Source: an uncultured Clostridia bacterium (GTDB lineage: Bacteria; Bacillota; Clostridia; TANB77; CAG-508). Taken from it: a stretch of 34,960 bases of DNA. The notes under the pieces were generated by a model. It had not been told where the DNA came from. It was given only the letters and a program-made list of their open reading frames with translations, and did not search any database. Location of the stretch: contig CALXJX010000011.1 in assembly GCA_944388735.1 (NCBI GenBank), forward strand, positions 1 through 34,960, in the 5' to 3' direction. Shown piece by piece: positions 8,546-17,874 of this stretch. Position 1 is the stretch's first letter; every line of letters starts with the position of its first letter. The position numbers and the translations under genes are program-made.

Positions 8546-9397
8546 ATAAATATTTTTAGCTATAACCTCTAGCTCTACAACGTTCATAGCTGTTAATTTT
8601 TCTATTTCTTTTTTTGCTTTTTCCTTAAAGTTTTTCAATCCTTCTACTACATTATATCCATATACAATAGTAACTTCCATATATAGTTTGGCACCTTCAC
8701 CATAATTTTCTACTCTAGTTTTTAATATTTTGTATATTGCAGGTGTTTGTGATGCTAAATATTCTAATATTTGTCTAAATACTACATCTGAAATAGTGAA
8801 TTTTCCCATATAACTAAATGTTGGTCTTATTATTGACTTTTCTGAAATATATGGTTTTTGACCTTTTCCTTTTGATTTGAATATTTGTAATGGGTCTAAT
8901 AAATATCCTGAAAAGTCTTTTTTTATTTCAAATGTTGGTACTGGTATTACGTGTTTTCCTTCTGTTACTCTTATTTTTCTTGCTGTTTCCATTTCTTGTT
9001 GAGTAGCTACATCTGTTATATATGTAGTTTCTGATATTTCTGGCAATCCTAAATTGGCTGCTATTTTTTGAACCATACCGTCTGATGTTCCTAATATTAA
9101 TATACTTTGCGGTTTGTATTTTTTTATTGCTTTTACAATTTCTGCTCTTTCACTTTCTTCATAAAATAACGCATGTCTTACTGTTGCAACTTTTGTTGGT
9201 GCTTTTTTTGCTGATTCTCCTGCTACAACTTCGTTATCTTTTATTAGTAGTCCATCGTCTATAATAAAATGTGTGTTTTTTTCACTTGCCACCATTTGTG
9301 CTCTATAACTTTTTCCTGTTCCTGAAGGTCCAACAAACGCATATACTTTTATTTTGTTGGCAAATGGTATTATTTCTCTTATATCTTTTAATGCCAT
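8534..9397 (-). CDS. P-loop NTPase fused to an Asp23/Gls24-like domain
   Basis: The 287 residues form two parts. The N-terminal part (1-150) is a P-loop domain with Walker A GPSGTGKS at 23-30 and a strand ending SILILGTSDG that may hold the Walker B position. The C-terminal 90 residues (about 195-287: FTISDVVFRQILEYLAS to VVELEVIAKNIYVEH) match the Asp23/Gls24 (DUF322) fold of envelope-stress proteins: ISDxV start, alternating strands EVTIVYGYNVVE, helix, and a final xVxVxI strand. AGAGGAG lies 5 bases before the ATG. The final V-E-H and the stop come from the palindrome at 8417-8545. Domain assignments are by eye; the biological role is unknown. Confidence 0.75.
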   Translation of the reverse strand: MALKDIREIIPFANKIKVYAFVGPSGTGKSYRAQMVASEKNTHFIIDDGLLIKDNEVVAGESAKKAPTKVATVRHALFYEESERAEIVKAIKKYKPQSILILGTSDGMVQKIAANLGLPEISETTYITDVATQQEMETARKIRVTEGKHVIPVPTFEIKKDFSGYLLDPLQIFKSKGKGQKPYISEKSIIRPTFSYMGKFTISDVVFRQILEYLASQTPAIYKILKTRVENYGEGAKLYMEVTIVYGYNVVEGLKNFKEKAKKEIEKLTAMNVVELEVIAKNIYVEH

Positions 9398-9441
9398 AGT
9401 CTCTCCTCTTTACATATTTATATTATTTTTTTATATATAAT

Positions 9442-10593
9442 TTACTCATAATTAGAAATACTTAATGTTGGATATTCAAAAATCTGACCTCCTTCAGTAA
9501 ACTGTCCATTTGGTGCATGGTCTTGGTTCATTACGCTTGAACCTACTAAAAAGTATTTATATTTATAACTATCTGGTACTATGCCTCCTCCTTGAATTTG
9601 AGGGTCATCCCAAGTAGCATCAATTGCGTACCACTCATCATTTATTTTTACATAATTCCAAGCATGGTTTTCTGTAACACCTTCTGTATTTGTTCCTTTT
9701 CCTATAACTATTGTACATTCAATATTTATACTATCTAGTAAATATTTCATGCTTCTTGCATATCCTTCACATACACATACATTTTGAACCATTGCTCCAT
9801 ATATATTGTATATATATGGTCTTGATAATGATGTATCATAAGAAATATGCTCTACTAAATAATCATGTATCATTTTTATGTCTTGATATGTATTTCCTGT
9901 CTTATTTCTTAATATTTCGTTTCTTACTTGTTCTATTTGTTCAATTGCTTCGTCAACTCTTTGTTTTGATGAAAATTCTTCTGATAAGTAATTTGCTTCA
10001 TTTCCGCTATTTATAAATACATTATATGTTTTGCTTATTCCTCTTGTTGTAGTTTCTACATTTAAATACATTTTGCTAGGGCTTAAATAAAATACATCTG
10101 GATTGTCATAAGTATATGCCTCTATTGCTGATTGATAATATTTTCCTAACATTTCTGAACCATTTTGCTGTGAAAGCAAATCAGAAAATGAATTTCCTAG
10201 CTGTACTGTATATGTACCAGATTTCATATTTTCTTTGTTACTTTCAAATGCTTTATATATAGTTTTTGAATAATCGTTTAATTGATTGTAAAAATATTTA
10301 TTTACATTTACATTTGTATAATCAATATTTGTATTTTCTTGCTCTGATGAACTTCCTGAATTTGCTGATTGTAGTTCGTCTAATGGGTCTTTTTCTACTA
10401 TCTTTGGTGTTTCTATATTTTGGTCTGTTGTTTTTGGTATTTCTGCTGAGTCTTGAGTATATTGGAAATTTTCTATATCTGCTTCTACTGAGTTATTGAT
10501 TTCTTCAAAGAACATCATTCCAAATACAATTATTATTGCTATTATAACGAGTATGACTAATCCCATTACAATTGTAGTGAATTTGTCTTTCAT
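9442..10593 (-). CDS. Membrane-anchored transglutaminase-like protein
   Basis: The 383-residue protein has an N-terminal membrane helix (about 5-28) that should anchor it with the rest outside, an Asn/Ser/Glu-rich linker, and a C-terminal transglutaminase-like domain. The Cys-His-Asp triad is visible: C275 in VCEGYARSMKYLL, H310 in NHAWNYVKI and D325 in DATWDDP. Such domains act as proteases, peptide amidases or cross-linkers, often on cell-wall targets; the substrate is unknown. An open frame extends 26 codons upstream, but the Shine-Dalgarno AAGGAAG is 8 bases from the ATG at 10593-10591 (MKDKF), which I prefer to the ATG six bases upstream. It diverges from gerKA with a palindromic element between. 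Confidence 0.82.
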   Translation of the reverse strand: MKDKFTTIVMGLVILVIIAIIIVFGMMFFEEINNSVEADIENFQYTQDSAEIPKTTDQNIETPKIVEKDPLDELQSANSGSSSEQENTNIDYTNVNVNKYFYNQLNDYSKTIYKAFESNKENMKSGTYTVQLGNSFSDLLSQQNGSEMLGKYYQSAIEAYTYDNPDVFYLSPSKMYLNVETTTRGISKTYNVFINSGNEANYLSEEFSSKQRVDEAIEQIEQVRNEILRNKTGNTYQDIKMIHDYLVEHISYDTSLSRPYIYNIYGAMVQNVCVCEGYARSMKYLLDSINIECTIVIGKGTNTEGVTENHAWNYVKINDEWYAIDATWDDPQIQGGGIVPDSYKYKYFLVGSSVMNQDHAPNGQFTEGGQIFEYPTLSISNYE

Positions 10594-10629
10594 GCTCATC
10601 ACTTCCTTTTTGCTAAACTCTACTTTTTT

Positions 10630-10635
10630 ATTATA
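10630..10635 (-). promoter_or_regulatory. Extended -10 box for the transglutaminase-like gene
   Basis: The minus strand reads TGTTATAAT, an extended -10 element 37 bases before the start. The expected -35 position holds only a weak TAGTTT. Confidence 0.45.
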
Positions 10636-10706
10636 ACATTTTTCAATTAGAAAAACTAGTATAAAAATCAAAAAATTGCAAATAATATTAACAAAAATAA
10701 GCTTAT

Positions 10707-10894
10707 AGAAGTCGAAGGAGTTATAACTTTTTTATTATCTCCTCGGCTTGTTCCATAGATTATAAATTCTAAGCTTTAAATAACCGAGCCTCTCGTTGAT
10801 CACGCTTCCTCAGTTATTTAAAGCTAAGAATTTATACATCTATTCCACGGCACATTCGTAGCTAATTCAAAAAGTTATAACTTCTTCGACTTCT
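10707..10894. repeat. Palindromic element, copy 1 (core 10741-10860)
   Basis: The 120-bp core starts CCTCGGCTTG and ends CACATTCGTA and folds on itself: ATAAATTCTAAGCTTTAAAT pairs with the mirror sequence at about 10814-10834. It lies inside copy-specific arms, AGAAGTCGAAGGAGTTATAA (from 10707), pairing with 10869-10894 with one mismatch. The core recurs at 15451 and 30203. It fills the divergent region between the transglutaminase-like gene and gerKA (10594-10999), where I see no further gene. Confidence 0.9.
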
Positions 10895-10999
10895 GAGCAA
10901 TTACAATAAAATATGTTACTTACAAGAAAAAGGTTGAAAAATAATTATTTAATTTTTTTCCAACCAAATTTGTGCCTTTAGGAAGGAATATGATTAAAT

Positions 11000-12695
11000 A
11001 TGAATTTTAAAAATTTATTTAAATCATTATTAACTTACACTCCAGAATATGAATATCAATTTGATTTGGTTGCAGACACTTCAAAAGAAAATAATGAAAA
11101 TGATAATAATGAATACGACAGTAATACTAAAATGCCTATTTATCCAAGTCTTACTGTTAACTTAGAATATATGAAGACTAAATATAATACATTAATTAAT
11201 AGTGATATTGTCTTAAGAGAATTTACTTTAAATGCCAGAGGTAAACAATATAAAGCTTTTTTAATGTATATTGACGGTATGATTGATTCTAAAATTCTGA
11301 ATGAATTTGTATTAGAGCCTCTAATGATGCGAAATAAGAATAATTTATATGAAGGCTCTCAAAATAAGGTTATTTCGGAAGCTGTTACTAATAATATTAC
11401 TGTAAGAAAAGTTAAAAAGTTTGATTTAGCTAATTATATTATGAACTGTTTGATTCCACAAAATTCAATTAAGCAAATTTCAACTTTTGAAGAAGTTATG
11501 TCTGGAATTAATTCTCGGAAATTGTGCACTATTTATAGATACCTTAAATTTAGCTTTTGATATTGAAGTAAAAGGCTTCAAGCAAAGAAGTGTGGATAAA
11601 CCTGCAAATGAAATTGTTATTAAAGGTCCACATGAAGCTTTTGTTGAAAATTTAAGAACAAATACATCTTTAATAAGAAGAATTGTTAATAATGAAAATC
11701 TAGTAATTGAAAATATTGAAATAGGCGAAATTACAAAAACAAAATGCGCATTATTTTATATTGGGAATGTTACTAATTCAGACCTAGTCGCAGAAGTTAA
11801 ATATAGATTAAATAATCTTTCTGTTGATTCTCTTCTTTCTGCTGGTCAATTAGAACAATTAATTTCAGATACTAATTACTTAAATGTTCCTCAAATAATC
11901 TCAACAGAAAGACCTGATAAAGCCGTTGCACATTTATTAAATGGAAGGGTTGTTGTTATTGTAAATGGTTCACCTTACGCATTAATCATGCCTGGTGTTT
12001 TAAAGGATTTTTTAGGCTCACCAGATGATAAAAATTTAAAAGGCATTTTCTCTAATTTTTTGAAAGGGATTAGGTTGTTATCTGCTTTTATTACTTTGTT
12101 ACTACCTGGTTTATATATTGCTATTACTAGTTTTCATCAGGAAATCTTACCAACAGAATTGTTATTTTCAATTCTTGCTTCAAGACAAAATGTTCCTTTT
12201 CCCGTTATTCTAGAAATTTTATTACTAGAAATATCATTTGAACTTATTCGTGAAGCTGGTCTCAGAGTTCCGTCTCCTATTGGCCCTACTATTGGTATAG
12301 TTGGTGCTTTGGTTCTTGGACAAGCTGCTGTAAGTGCAGGAATTGTTAGTCCTATTTTAATTATTGTAGTTGCTATTACAGGTATTGCATCATTTGCTAT
12401 TCCAGATTTTTCTTTTGGATTTCATTTAAGAGTTTCTAGATTTATTTTTATCTTTTTAGGTTGGATATGCGGGTTCTTAGGTATTGCATTAGGCTTTTTT
12501 GTTTATATGACTTTAATGGCAGATACTAAATCTTTTGGAGTTCCTTATACTATTGGTATTACTCCTTTGGAAAAAGTAAAAGGAAATGATTACTTTTTAC
12601 CTCCTATTTGGAAAAGAGAGTTTAGAGCTACTTTTTTGAATCCTAAAAGAGAAAAGAAACAAAAACACATTTCAATGAATTGGAAGTATAAATAA
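11000..12695 (+). CDS. gerKA: Spore germination receptor subunit A, +1 frameshift at CGG
   Basis: GerA-family A subunits sit in the spore inner membrane with B and C subunits and sense germinants. The frame-0 part (172 codons, 11000-11515) and the downstream part (from 11517) together give a 564-residue protein of normal length, with the family segments DIEVKGFKQRSVDKP, VENLRTNTSLIRRI, LPGLYIA and several C-terminal membrane helices (about 375-510). The frame breaks at NS|GNCALFIDT: the DNA reads AAT TCT C GGA AAT, so one extra C makes an in-frame CGG (11516-11518). Without a shift a 186-residue fragment results. No other damage is visible, so I treat it as a recoded gene rather than a pseudogene. 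GGAAGGA lies 12 bases before the ATG. gerKB follows after 18 bases. Confidence 0.88.
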
Positions 12696-12713
12696 AATTA
12701 GAAAGGAGTTTAT

Positions 12714-13826
12714 ATGACACATTCTAAGTTAAATACAGTTGAAGCAATAAGTATTATATTATCAATTTTTGTTGCTCATACATTGGTTTCTTTGCCTAGA
12801 AATTTAATAATTTCCACAAAATCTGCAACTATTATAAATTTGATATATGTTGGTTTTATTGCAATTGTTCTTACAATTCTAATTGTCAAATTATTCAAAA
12901 ATTTTTCTAGCTGTGATATTATTGACGTTTCTGAATATTTAGGTGGAAAGGTTTTTAAACAAATTATTGGCATTATTTTTATTTTTTATTTTACTTTTAA
13001 TGCTTCCATTCTGCTTAGAAATTTTTGCGAATATTTAAAAATAGTCTATTATCCAATGACTAGTATAGTGTTTATTTTACTCCTTTTTATTATTGCTGTT
13101 TGTGTAGCTAATAAAGGTGAATTTGAAACAATTTCAAAAGTAAATTTAATTGTTTTACCTTTTGTTTTAATTACTGTTTTATTTATATTTTTTGCAAATA
13201 CAGGTCACTTAAGTTTAGAAAATATATATCCTATATTAGGCGATGGCTTTTTTAATACTTTTATTTCAGGACTTGGTAATCTTGGTGCATTTGGTGGAAT
13301 TGCTATAATATATTTTCTTCCACCATATTTGAATAATCCTGAAAAATTCAAAAAAATATCTCTTGTTTCTATTGGAATAAGTATTATTTATTTAATTTTA
13401 TGTATTGCTACAATTTTATTTATGTTTTCATCTATTATGCAAGTTGATGAAATTATGCCATTATATTCAGCAGCAAGATATATTGAATTTGGAAGTTTCT
13501 TTCAAAGACTGGAATCCATTTTTATTCTTATTTGGATTTTAGAAATTGTATGCTATTTGAGTATTTCTGTCAGAATTTCTATGACAACTTTAAAAAAAAT
13601 TGCAAATTTGAGTACCTCTAAACCTTTAATATTAAATTTCGGCCTATTAATTTTTACAATAGCACTATTGCCCAAAAACACTTCTATATCAATATTTTTA
13701 GAAAATACTATATATAAATATTTGGTAATTGGAATTGTTTTAATATTATCTATAACAATTCTTTTATTAGCAAATTTAAAAAAGAAAAGATTAGGAGGAA
13801 CTTTAGAAAATGAAAAAATTCTTTAA
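12714..13826 (+). CDS. gerKB: Spore germination receptor subunit B
   Basis: GerB-type subunits are amino-acid-permease-like (APC superfamily) membrane proteins thought to bind the germinant. The 370 residues give about ten hydrophobic segments. Typical features are the opening VEAISIILSIFVAHTLVSLP, the central GEFETISKVNLIVLP loop, and GGIAIIYFLPPYLNNPEK in the middle. AAAGGAG precedes the ATG at good spacing. The 3' end overlaps gerKC by 17 bases, which suggests translational coupling. No lesion is seen. Confidence 0.92.
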   Translation: MTHSKLNTVEAISIILSIFVAHTLVSLPRNLIISTKSATIINLIYVGFIAIVLTILIVKLFKNFSSCDIIDVSEYLGGKVFKQIIGIIFIFYFTFNASILLRNFCEYLKIVYYPMTSIVFILLLFIIAVCVANKGEFETISKVNLIVLPFVLITVLFIFFANTGHLSLENIYPILGDGFFNTFISGLGNLGAFGGIAIIYFLPPYLNNPEKFKKISLVSIGISIIYLILCIATILFMFSSIMQVDEIMPLYSAARYIEFGSFFQRLESIFILIWILEIVCYLSISVRISMTTLKKIANLSTSKPLILNFGLLIFTIALLPKNTSISIFLENTIYKYLVIGIVLILSITILLLANLKKKRLGGTLENEKIL

Positions 13827-15033
13827 AAGATTATTAATATTTGTCTTAATTATAGTTATTATAATTGCGTTTTCTAGTTCTTATTCCGCATTAAATATAG
13901 ATAATTTAGCTACCGTTGTAGCTCTAGGCATAGATACTTCTGATACTAATACTTTACGTTTAAGCTTTCAGTTTACTTTGCCTTCTTCTGTAAGCGATTC
14001 TGGTTCTTCAGAGCAATCCCCTTCTATTATTTATACAGTAGATGCTTCTTCAATTAGTAGTGGGATTAACTTAATGAACACATATATTGGAAAAGAATTA
14101 AATTTATCACATTGCAAAGTGATTGCTTTTTCTGAAGAATTAGCCTCTCGTGGAATTTCCAATGAAATCTATACTTTGATAAATGATGCTCAAATTAGGC
14201 CTTCAACAAATCTTGTAATTACAAAAACAACCGCAAAGCTTTATATAGAAAATTCAAAACCTACATTAGAAAATTTATTACCTAAATATTATGAAGTCTT
14301 TGTAAGTTCAAGTAAATCTACTGGTTTTACTTCAAATGCAACAATTGGACATTTTTTTAATAGTATGACTTGTAATGCTTGTGATTCTTATGCAATTCTA
14401 GGTGGTATTAGTAGTGAAAATTCAGAAAGTTCTACTGATATTAATTCTCAAAAAGATTCTAGTGGTAAATCAAATGAGTCTCCTTTAGCCAATCACTCTA
14501 ATAGTGAAAATACAGGTCTTGCAGTATTTAAATCTGATAAACTAGTTGGTGAACTTAATTCAATTGAAACTTTAGCTTTTTTACTTACAGACAATAAAGT
14601 TAATGGCTTTCTGGTCTCAGTACCAGACCCAGAAGAAAGTAATAGGTATATTGATATTTATCTTACTCCTATCACAAAAACTTCTATTGATGTAAAAATA
14701 GTAAGTGGTACCCCTTATATTTCATTAAAATATAATCTTTCTGGTCGTATTTATTCTATGAAAAGTAATTCAAAATATTTAAATCCTAAAACTATTGATA
14801 AAATTTCCGCTTCTTGTAGCTCTTACTTGCAAAGTACTTTATCAAGTTATTTATATAAAATATCTAAAGATTTGAAGTCTGATATTAATGGTTTTGGAAA
14901 ATTAGCTAAAAGTAATTTTTTAACTAATAATGATTTTGAAAATTATAATTGGAGTGAAAAATTTAAAGATTCTTTTTTTGATATTTCTGTAAATAGCTCT
15001 GTTCGCTCTGGTTTTTTACTTACTGAAACTTGA
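13810..15033 (+). CDS. gerKC: Spore germination receptor subunit C (Ger(x)C)
   Basis: C subunits are normally lipoproteins on the outer face of the spore inner membrane. The 407-residue protein shows the family layout: LATVVALGID near 33-42, LNLSHCKVIAFSEELASRG near 95-113, NDAQIRPSTNLVITK near 118-132 and the TGLAVFKSDKLVGEL segment near 235-250. Oddly, the N-terminal hydrophobic segment (8-23) is followed by SSSYSALNIDN with no cysteine, where relatives have a lipobox and C-W-D-x-x-E. It may be membrane-anchored by an uncleaved helix instead. A Ser/Asn-rich stretch (about 198-230) is an insertion. AGGAGG lies 11 bases before the ATG inside gerKB. Confidence 0.9.
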   Translation: MKKFFKRLLIFVLIIVIIIAFSSSYSALNIDNLATVVALGIDTSDTNTLRLSFQFTLPSSVSDSGSSEQSPSIIYTVDASSISSGINLMNTYIGKELNLSHCKVIAFSEELASRGISNEIYTLINDAQIRPSTNLVITKTTAKLYIENSKPTLENLLPKYYEVFVSSSKSTGFTSNATIGHFFNSMTCNACDSYAILGGISSENSESSTDINSQKDSSGKSNESPLANHSNSENTGLAVFKSDKLVGELNSIETLAFLLTDNKVNGFLVSVPDPEESNRYIDIYLTPITKTSIDVKIVSGTPYISLKYNLSGRIYSMKSNSKYLNPKTIDKISASCSSYLQSTLSSYLYKISKDLKSDINGFGKLAKSNFLTNNDFENYNWSEKFKDSFFDISVNSSVRSGFLLTET

Positions 15034-15076
15034 TTTTGCTATTTTATTATAATTTTAACATTTTTTCGTCCTTCTA

Positions 15077-15163
15077 TTTGGGAATATTATAATTTTTATT
15101 ATCGCCTTGGCTTACTATCTACGGTACATTCAGTGATAATTTCAATTTATAATGTCACCAACT
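15077..15163. repeat. Internally deleted copy of the palindromic element
   Basis: CCTTGGCTTA (about 15104) matches the left end of the 120-bp core (CCTCGGCTTG) and is followed almost directly by CTATCTACGGTACATTCAGT, matching its right end, so the middle is missing. Imperfect outer arms of its own flank it (TTGGGAATATTATAA against the complement around 15145-15161). Confidence 0.55.
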
Positions 15164-15218
15164 AGAACAAAAAAACAAACTTGTCTATTATAATTATATA
15201 AAAAGGAGAATTTGTTTA

Positions 15219-15398
15219 ATGGTTAATATTATTGAGTTTATCATATTTATTGGATTTATAGTTTATGTTTTTATAAAGTCACTTGCTTTTGGTATTTATG
15301 AAATAAAACAACAAAATAACAAAGTTGGCGGAATCTTTGTTATTTGTTTTTCTCTATTTTGTTGTTTTTTAGCTTCTTTAGCTCTATTTTCTTTATAA
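15219..15398 (+). CDS. Small two-helix membrane protein, possible germinant receptor D subunit
   Basis: A 59-codon gene, MVNIIEFIIFIGFIVYVFI, with two hydrophobic helices (about 4-19 and 38-58) joined by a polar turn (EIKQQNNKVGG). AAAAGGAG lies about 10 bases before the ATG. It is the next plus-strand gene after gerKC, about 185 bases on. Many germinant-receptor operons of Bacillus and Clostridium carry a small two-helix D-subunit gene, and size and position fit; I cannot claim sequence identity. Its stop codon overlaps the first bases of element copy 2. Confidence 0.6.
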   Translation: MVNIIEFIIFIGFIVYVFIKSLAFGIYEIKQQNNKVGGIFVICFSLFCCFLASLALFSL

Positions 15399-15623
15399 TT
15401 AAGTAACACTTCAGAGGTCAATAGGGCAAGAATGGTTTCTTTCGCAATCTTCTCGGCTTGCTCCATAGATTATAAATTCTAAGCTTAAAATAACCGAGCC
15501 TCTCGTTAATCACGCTTCCTCAGTTATTTTAAGCAAAGAATTTATACATCTATTCCACGGCACATTCGAAGCTTACTCAAGAAAGCATTCTTGCCCTATT
15601 GACCTCTGAATTGTTACTTAATT
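15397..15623. repeat. Palindromic element, copy 2 (core 15451-15570)
   Basis: The 120-bp core matches copies at 10741 and 30203. The outer arms are 45 bases each (start AATTAAGTAACACTTCAGAG; right arm 15579-15623) with only two mismatches, and unrelated to the arms of the other copies. It lies between the convergent 59-codon gene and rnr and may double as a terminator. Confidence 0.9.
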
Positions 15624-15664
15624 AAAGATATTAAAGTAACTAAATTAATGTTGATATATTAATA

Positions 15665-17797
15665 TTATTTCAATATTTCAAAATCAATTTGTCTTAAAAG
15701 TTTACTAGCACTTTTCACTTTAATTTTAACTTTATCACCAATCTTATATACTTTGTTCGTTCTTTCTCCAATTAATCTTTTTCTATCTTCATCATAAATA
15801 AAGTATTCATCTCCTAAATCTTCAAACCTTATTAAGCCTTCTATAGTGTTTTCCAATTCAACAAACATACCAAAAGAAGTTATAGAAGAAACTATTCCTT
15901 CGTATTCCTCTCCAATTCTTTTTTCCATGTACTCTGCCTTTTTCAAATCTTCTGCTTCCCTTTCTACTTTTGTTGCTATTTTTTCTCTTTCAGAAGATTG
16001 TTTTGCTCTATCATCTGCTTGTGTTTTGTAACTTTCTATCCACTTTTCTGGTACATCATAATTATCCTTTAGATATTCAGAAATAATTCTATGAATAAAT
16101 AAATCCGGATATCTTCTAATAGGAGATGTAAAGTGGCAATAATATTTGCTAGCAATACCAAAATGGCCTTTATTTTCAGCTTCATACCTAGCCACTTTTA
16201 AAGTTCTCAAAATCAAATTGGAAACAACTTTTTCTTCTTCTTTTCCTTTAACTTCTTCTAGTACTTTTGAAAATTCTTTTGGATAAATATTATCTTTATT
16301 TGCTTTAATCTTTAAACCAAAATTAAATAGAAATTTATTTAATTCTTGTACTTTTTCCAAGTCTGGTTCTTCATGAACTCTATAAATAAAAGGTGCTTCT
16401 AGCCAAAAAAATTTTTCTGCAATTGTTTCATTTGCTGAAAGCATAAATTGTTCAATAATTTCATTTGCAAAGGTTGTTTCATATTTTCCTACATTAATTA
16501 CTTTTCCATCTATGTCTAAATCAATTTTGCTTTCTGGAATATCTAAATTTAAATATCCTTGTTCCATTCTTTTGTTCTTCAAAATAATCGCTAATTCTTC
16601 CATTAACTTAAAATCATTAATGTATGGCTCATATCTTTTCAAAACTTTCTTATCAGTCTTACCAATTATTTTTTGTACATCTTCATAAGTCATTCTTTCT
16701 TTGACATTAATAATTCCTTTGAATACCTCTGATGATACAACATTTCCTTTACTGTTAATTTCCATTATACAAGATAATGTAAATCTATCTTCACCAGCAT
16801 TTAAACTGCATATTCCATTTGATAATTCTCTTGGAAGCATACTAATAACTCTACCAAGCATATATATACTCGTTCCTCTTTCTAATGCTTCTTTATCTAA
16901 CATACTATTTGGTTTCACATAATAGCTAACATCTGCAATATGAACTTCTAATTTATAATTACCATTCGGTAACTTTTCAACTCTTACAGCATCATCTAAA
17001 TCTTTAGCATCAGCTCCATCAATTGTAAAAATATTTCTATCTCTGCAATCCACTCTATTAGGAATATCTTTTTTATCAACTTTATTTCCACATTTTTTTG
17101 CTTCTTCTATTACTTGTTCTGGAAAAGTTGAAGGTAAATTGTATTCTTTAATCAATGAAAGCATATCTACACCTGCTTCATTTACATTTCCTAGTACTTC
17201 TATAACTTTTCCTTCTGGCTTTTTCCCGTTTTGTGGATACTTTGTTATTTTAACTAATACCTTATGGTTATTTCTTGCTTTTCCAAAATCCTTTTTTGAA
17301 ATAAATATGTCTGTTCCAAAGTTCTTATCATCAGGAACTACAAATCCAAAATTTTTATTATTTTGAAAAATCCCTACAATTGTATCTTTTTCATGTTTTA
17401 ATATCCTAACCACTTTTCCTTCTGCACTTTTTACTTTATTCTTATCTTCTAATATTTCAATTAAAATTCTATCTCCATTTAAAGCATTCAAAGAGTTCTC
17501 TTTTGATATATATACTTCTTCATCATCCCCATTATATCCGTCATTTAATCTAACAAATCCAAAACCTTTTTGGTTCTTTCTATAAATACCGTCATAATAT
17601 GTTTTTTCTATTAATGAATATTTATTTTTTCTATTCTTTTGAATTTTAAGCTTTAGTTCTAAATCTCCCAGTGTTTCTAAAAATTTATTATATTCATTTT
17701 TTGGTACTTTCATTAACATGGCAATTTCCTTTGCCTTCATCGGCACATATTCATCATCTTTCATGAATTCTATTATTTTTTGCTGTTTGTCTTCCAT
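15665..17797 (-). CDS. rnr: Ribonuclease R
   Basis: RNase R is a processive 3'-to-5' exoribonuclease that degrades structured RNA and works with tmRNA. The 710 residues show an N-terminal winged-helix, two cold-shock-like domains (QKGFGFVRL near 77, NNKNFGFVVPDD near 146), the RNB catalytic core with DGADAKDLDDAV (260-271) holding the metal-binding acids, YCHFTSPIRRYPD, and a C-terminal S1 domain (about 630-710, GIVSSITSFGMFVELE). AAGGA lies 11 bases from the ATG. secG is directly upstream, as in many Firmicutes, but the usual smpB downstream is absent; element copy 2 lies there. Confidence 0.97.
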   Translation of the reverse strand: MEDKQQKIIEFMKDDEYVPMKAKEIAMLMKVPKNEYNKFLETLGDLELKLKIQKNRKNKYSLIEKTYYDGIYRKNQKGFGFVRLNDGYNGDDEEVYISKENSLNALNGDRILIEILEDKNKVKSAEGKVVRILKHEKDTIVGIFQNNKNFGFVVPDDKNFGTDIFISKKDFGKARNNHKVLVKITKYPQNGKKPEGKVIEVLGNVNEAGVDMLSLIKEYNLPSTFPEQVIEEAKKCGNKVDKKDIPNRVDCRDRNIFTIDGADAKDLDDAVRVEKLPNGNYKLEVHIADVSYYVKPNSMLDKEALERGTSIYMLGRVISMLPRELSNGICSLNAGEDRFTLSCIMEINSKGNVVSSEVFKGIINVKERMTYEDVQKIIGKTDKKVLKRYEPYINDFKLMEELAIILKNKRMEQGYLNLDIPESKIDLDIDGKVINVGKYETTFANEIIEQFMLSANETIAEKFFWLEAPFIYRVHEEPDLEKVQELNKFLFNFGLKIKANKDNIYPKEFSKVLEEVKGKEEEKVVSNLILRTLKVARYEAENKGHFGIASKYYCHFTSPIRRYPDLFIHRIISEYLKDNYDVPEKWIESYKTQADDRAKQSSEREKIATKVEREAEDLKKAEYMEKRIGEEYEGIVSSITSFGMFVELENTIEGLIRFEDLGDEYFIYDEDRKRLIGERTNKVYKIGDKVKIKVKSASKLLRQIDFEILK

Positions 17798-17830
17798 TTT
17801 TTATTCTATCCTTTCTTGTTTCCTATAACT

Positions 17831-17868
17831 TAAAAAAAGGCCTGTTTGTTATAAAACCGCCCTTTTAT
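17831..17868 (-). terminator. Terminator or attenuator between secG and rnr
   Basis: The minus strand reads AAAAGGGCGGTTT, a short loop, AAACAGGCCTTTT then more T. The stem has three internal mismatches. Some readthrough into rnr is likely, because no separate rnr promoter is evident. Confidence 0.6.
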
Positions 17869-17874
17869 TGTATC

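Noticed and set aside
10741-10860. CRISPR repeat or array for the recurring core
   Set aside because: The copies are 120 bp, kilobases apart and self-complementary, with no spacer pattern and no cas genes.
11513-11518. Homopolymer sequencing error as the cause of the frame breaks
   Set aside because: None of the three sites is a homopolymer run, and all share CGG plus A/T. Another kind of assembly error cannot be fully excluded and is named as a refuting test.
11487-12695. Treating the second half of gerKA as an independent gene starting at 11487
   Set aside because: Its first codons are a shadow of the true gerKA frame, the start would be TTG with no ribosome site, and the conserved protein runs across both frames.
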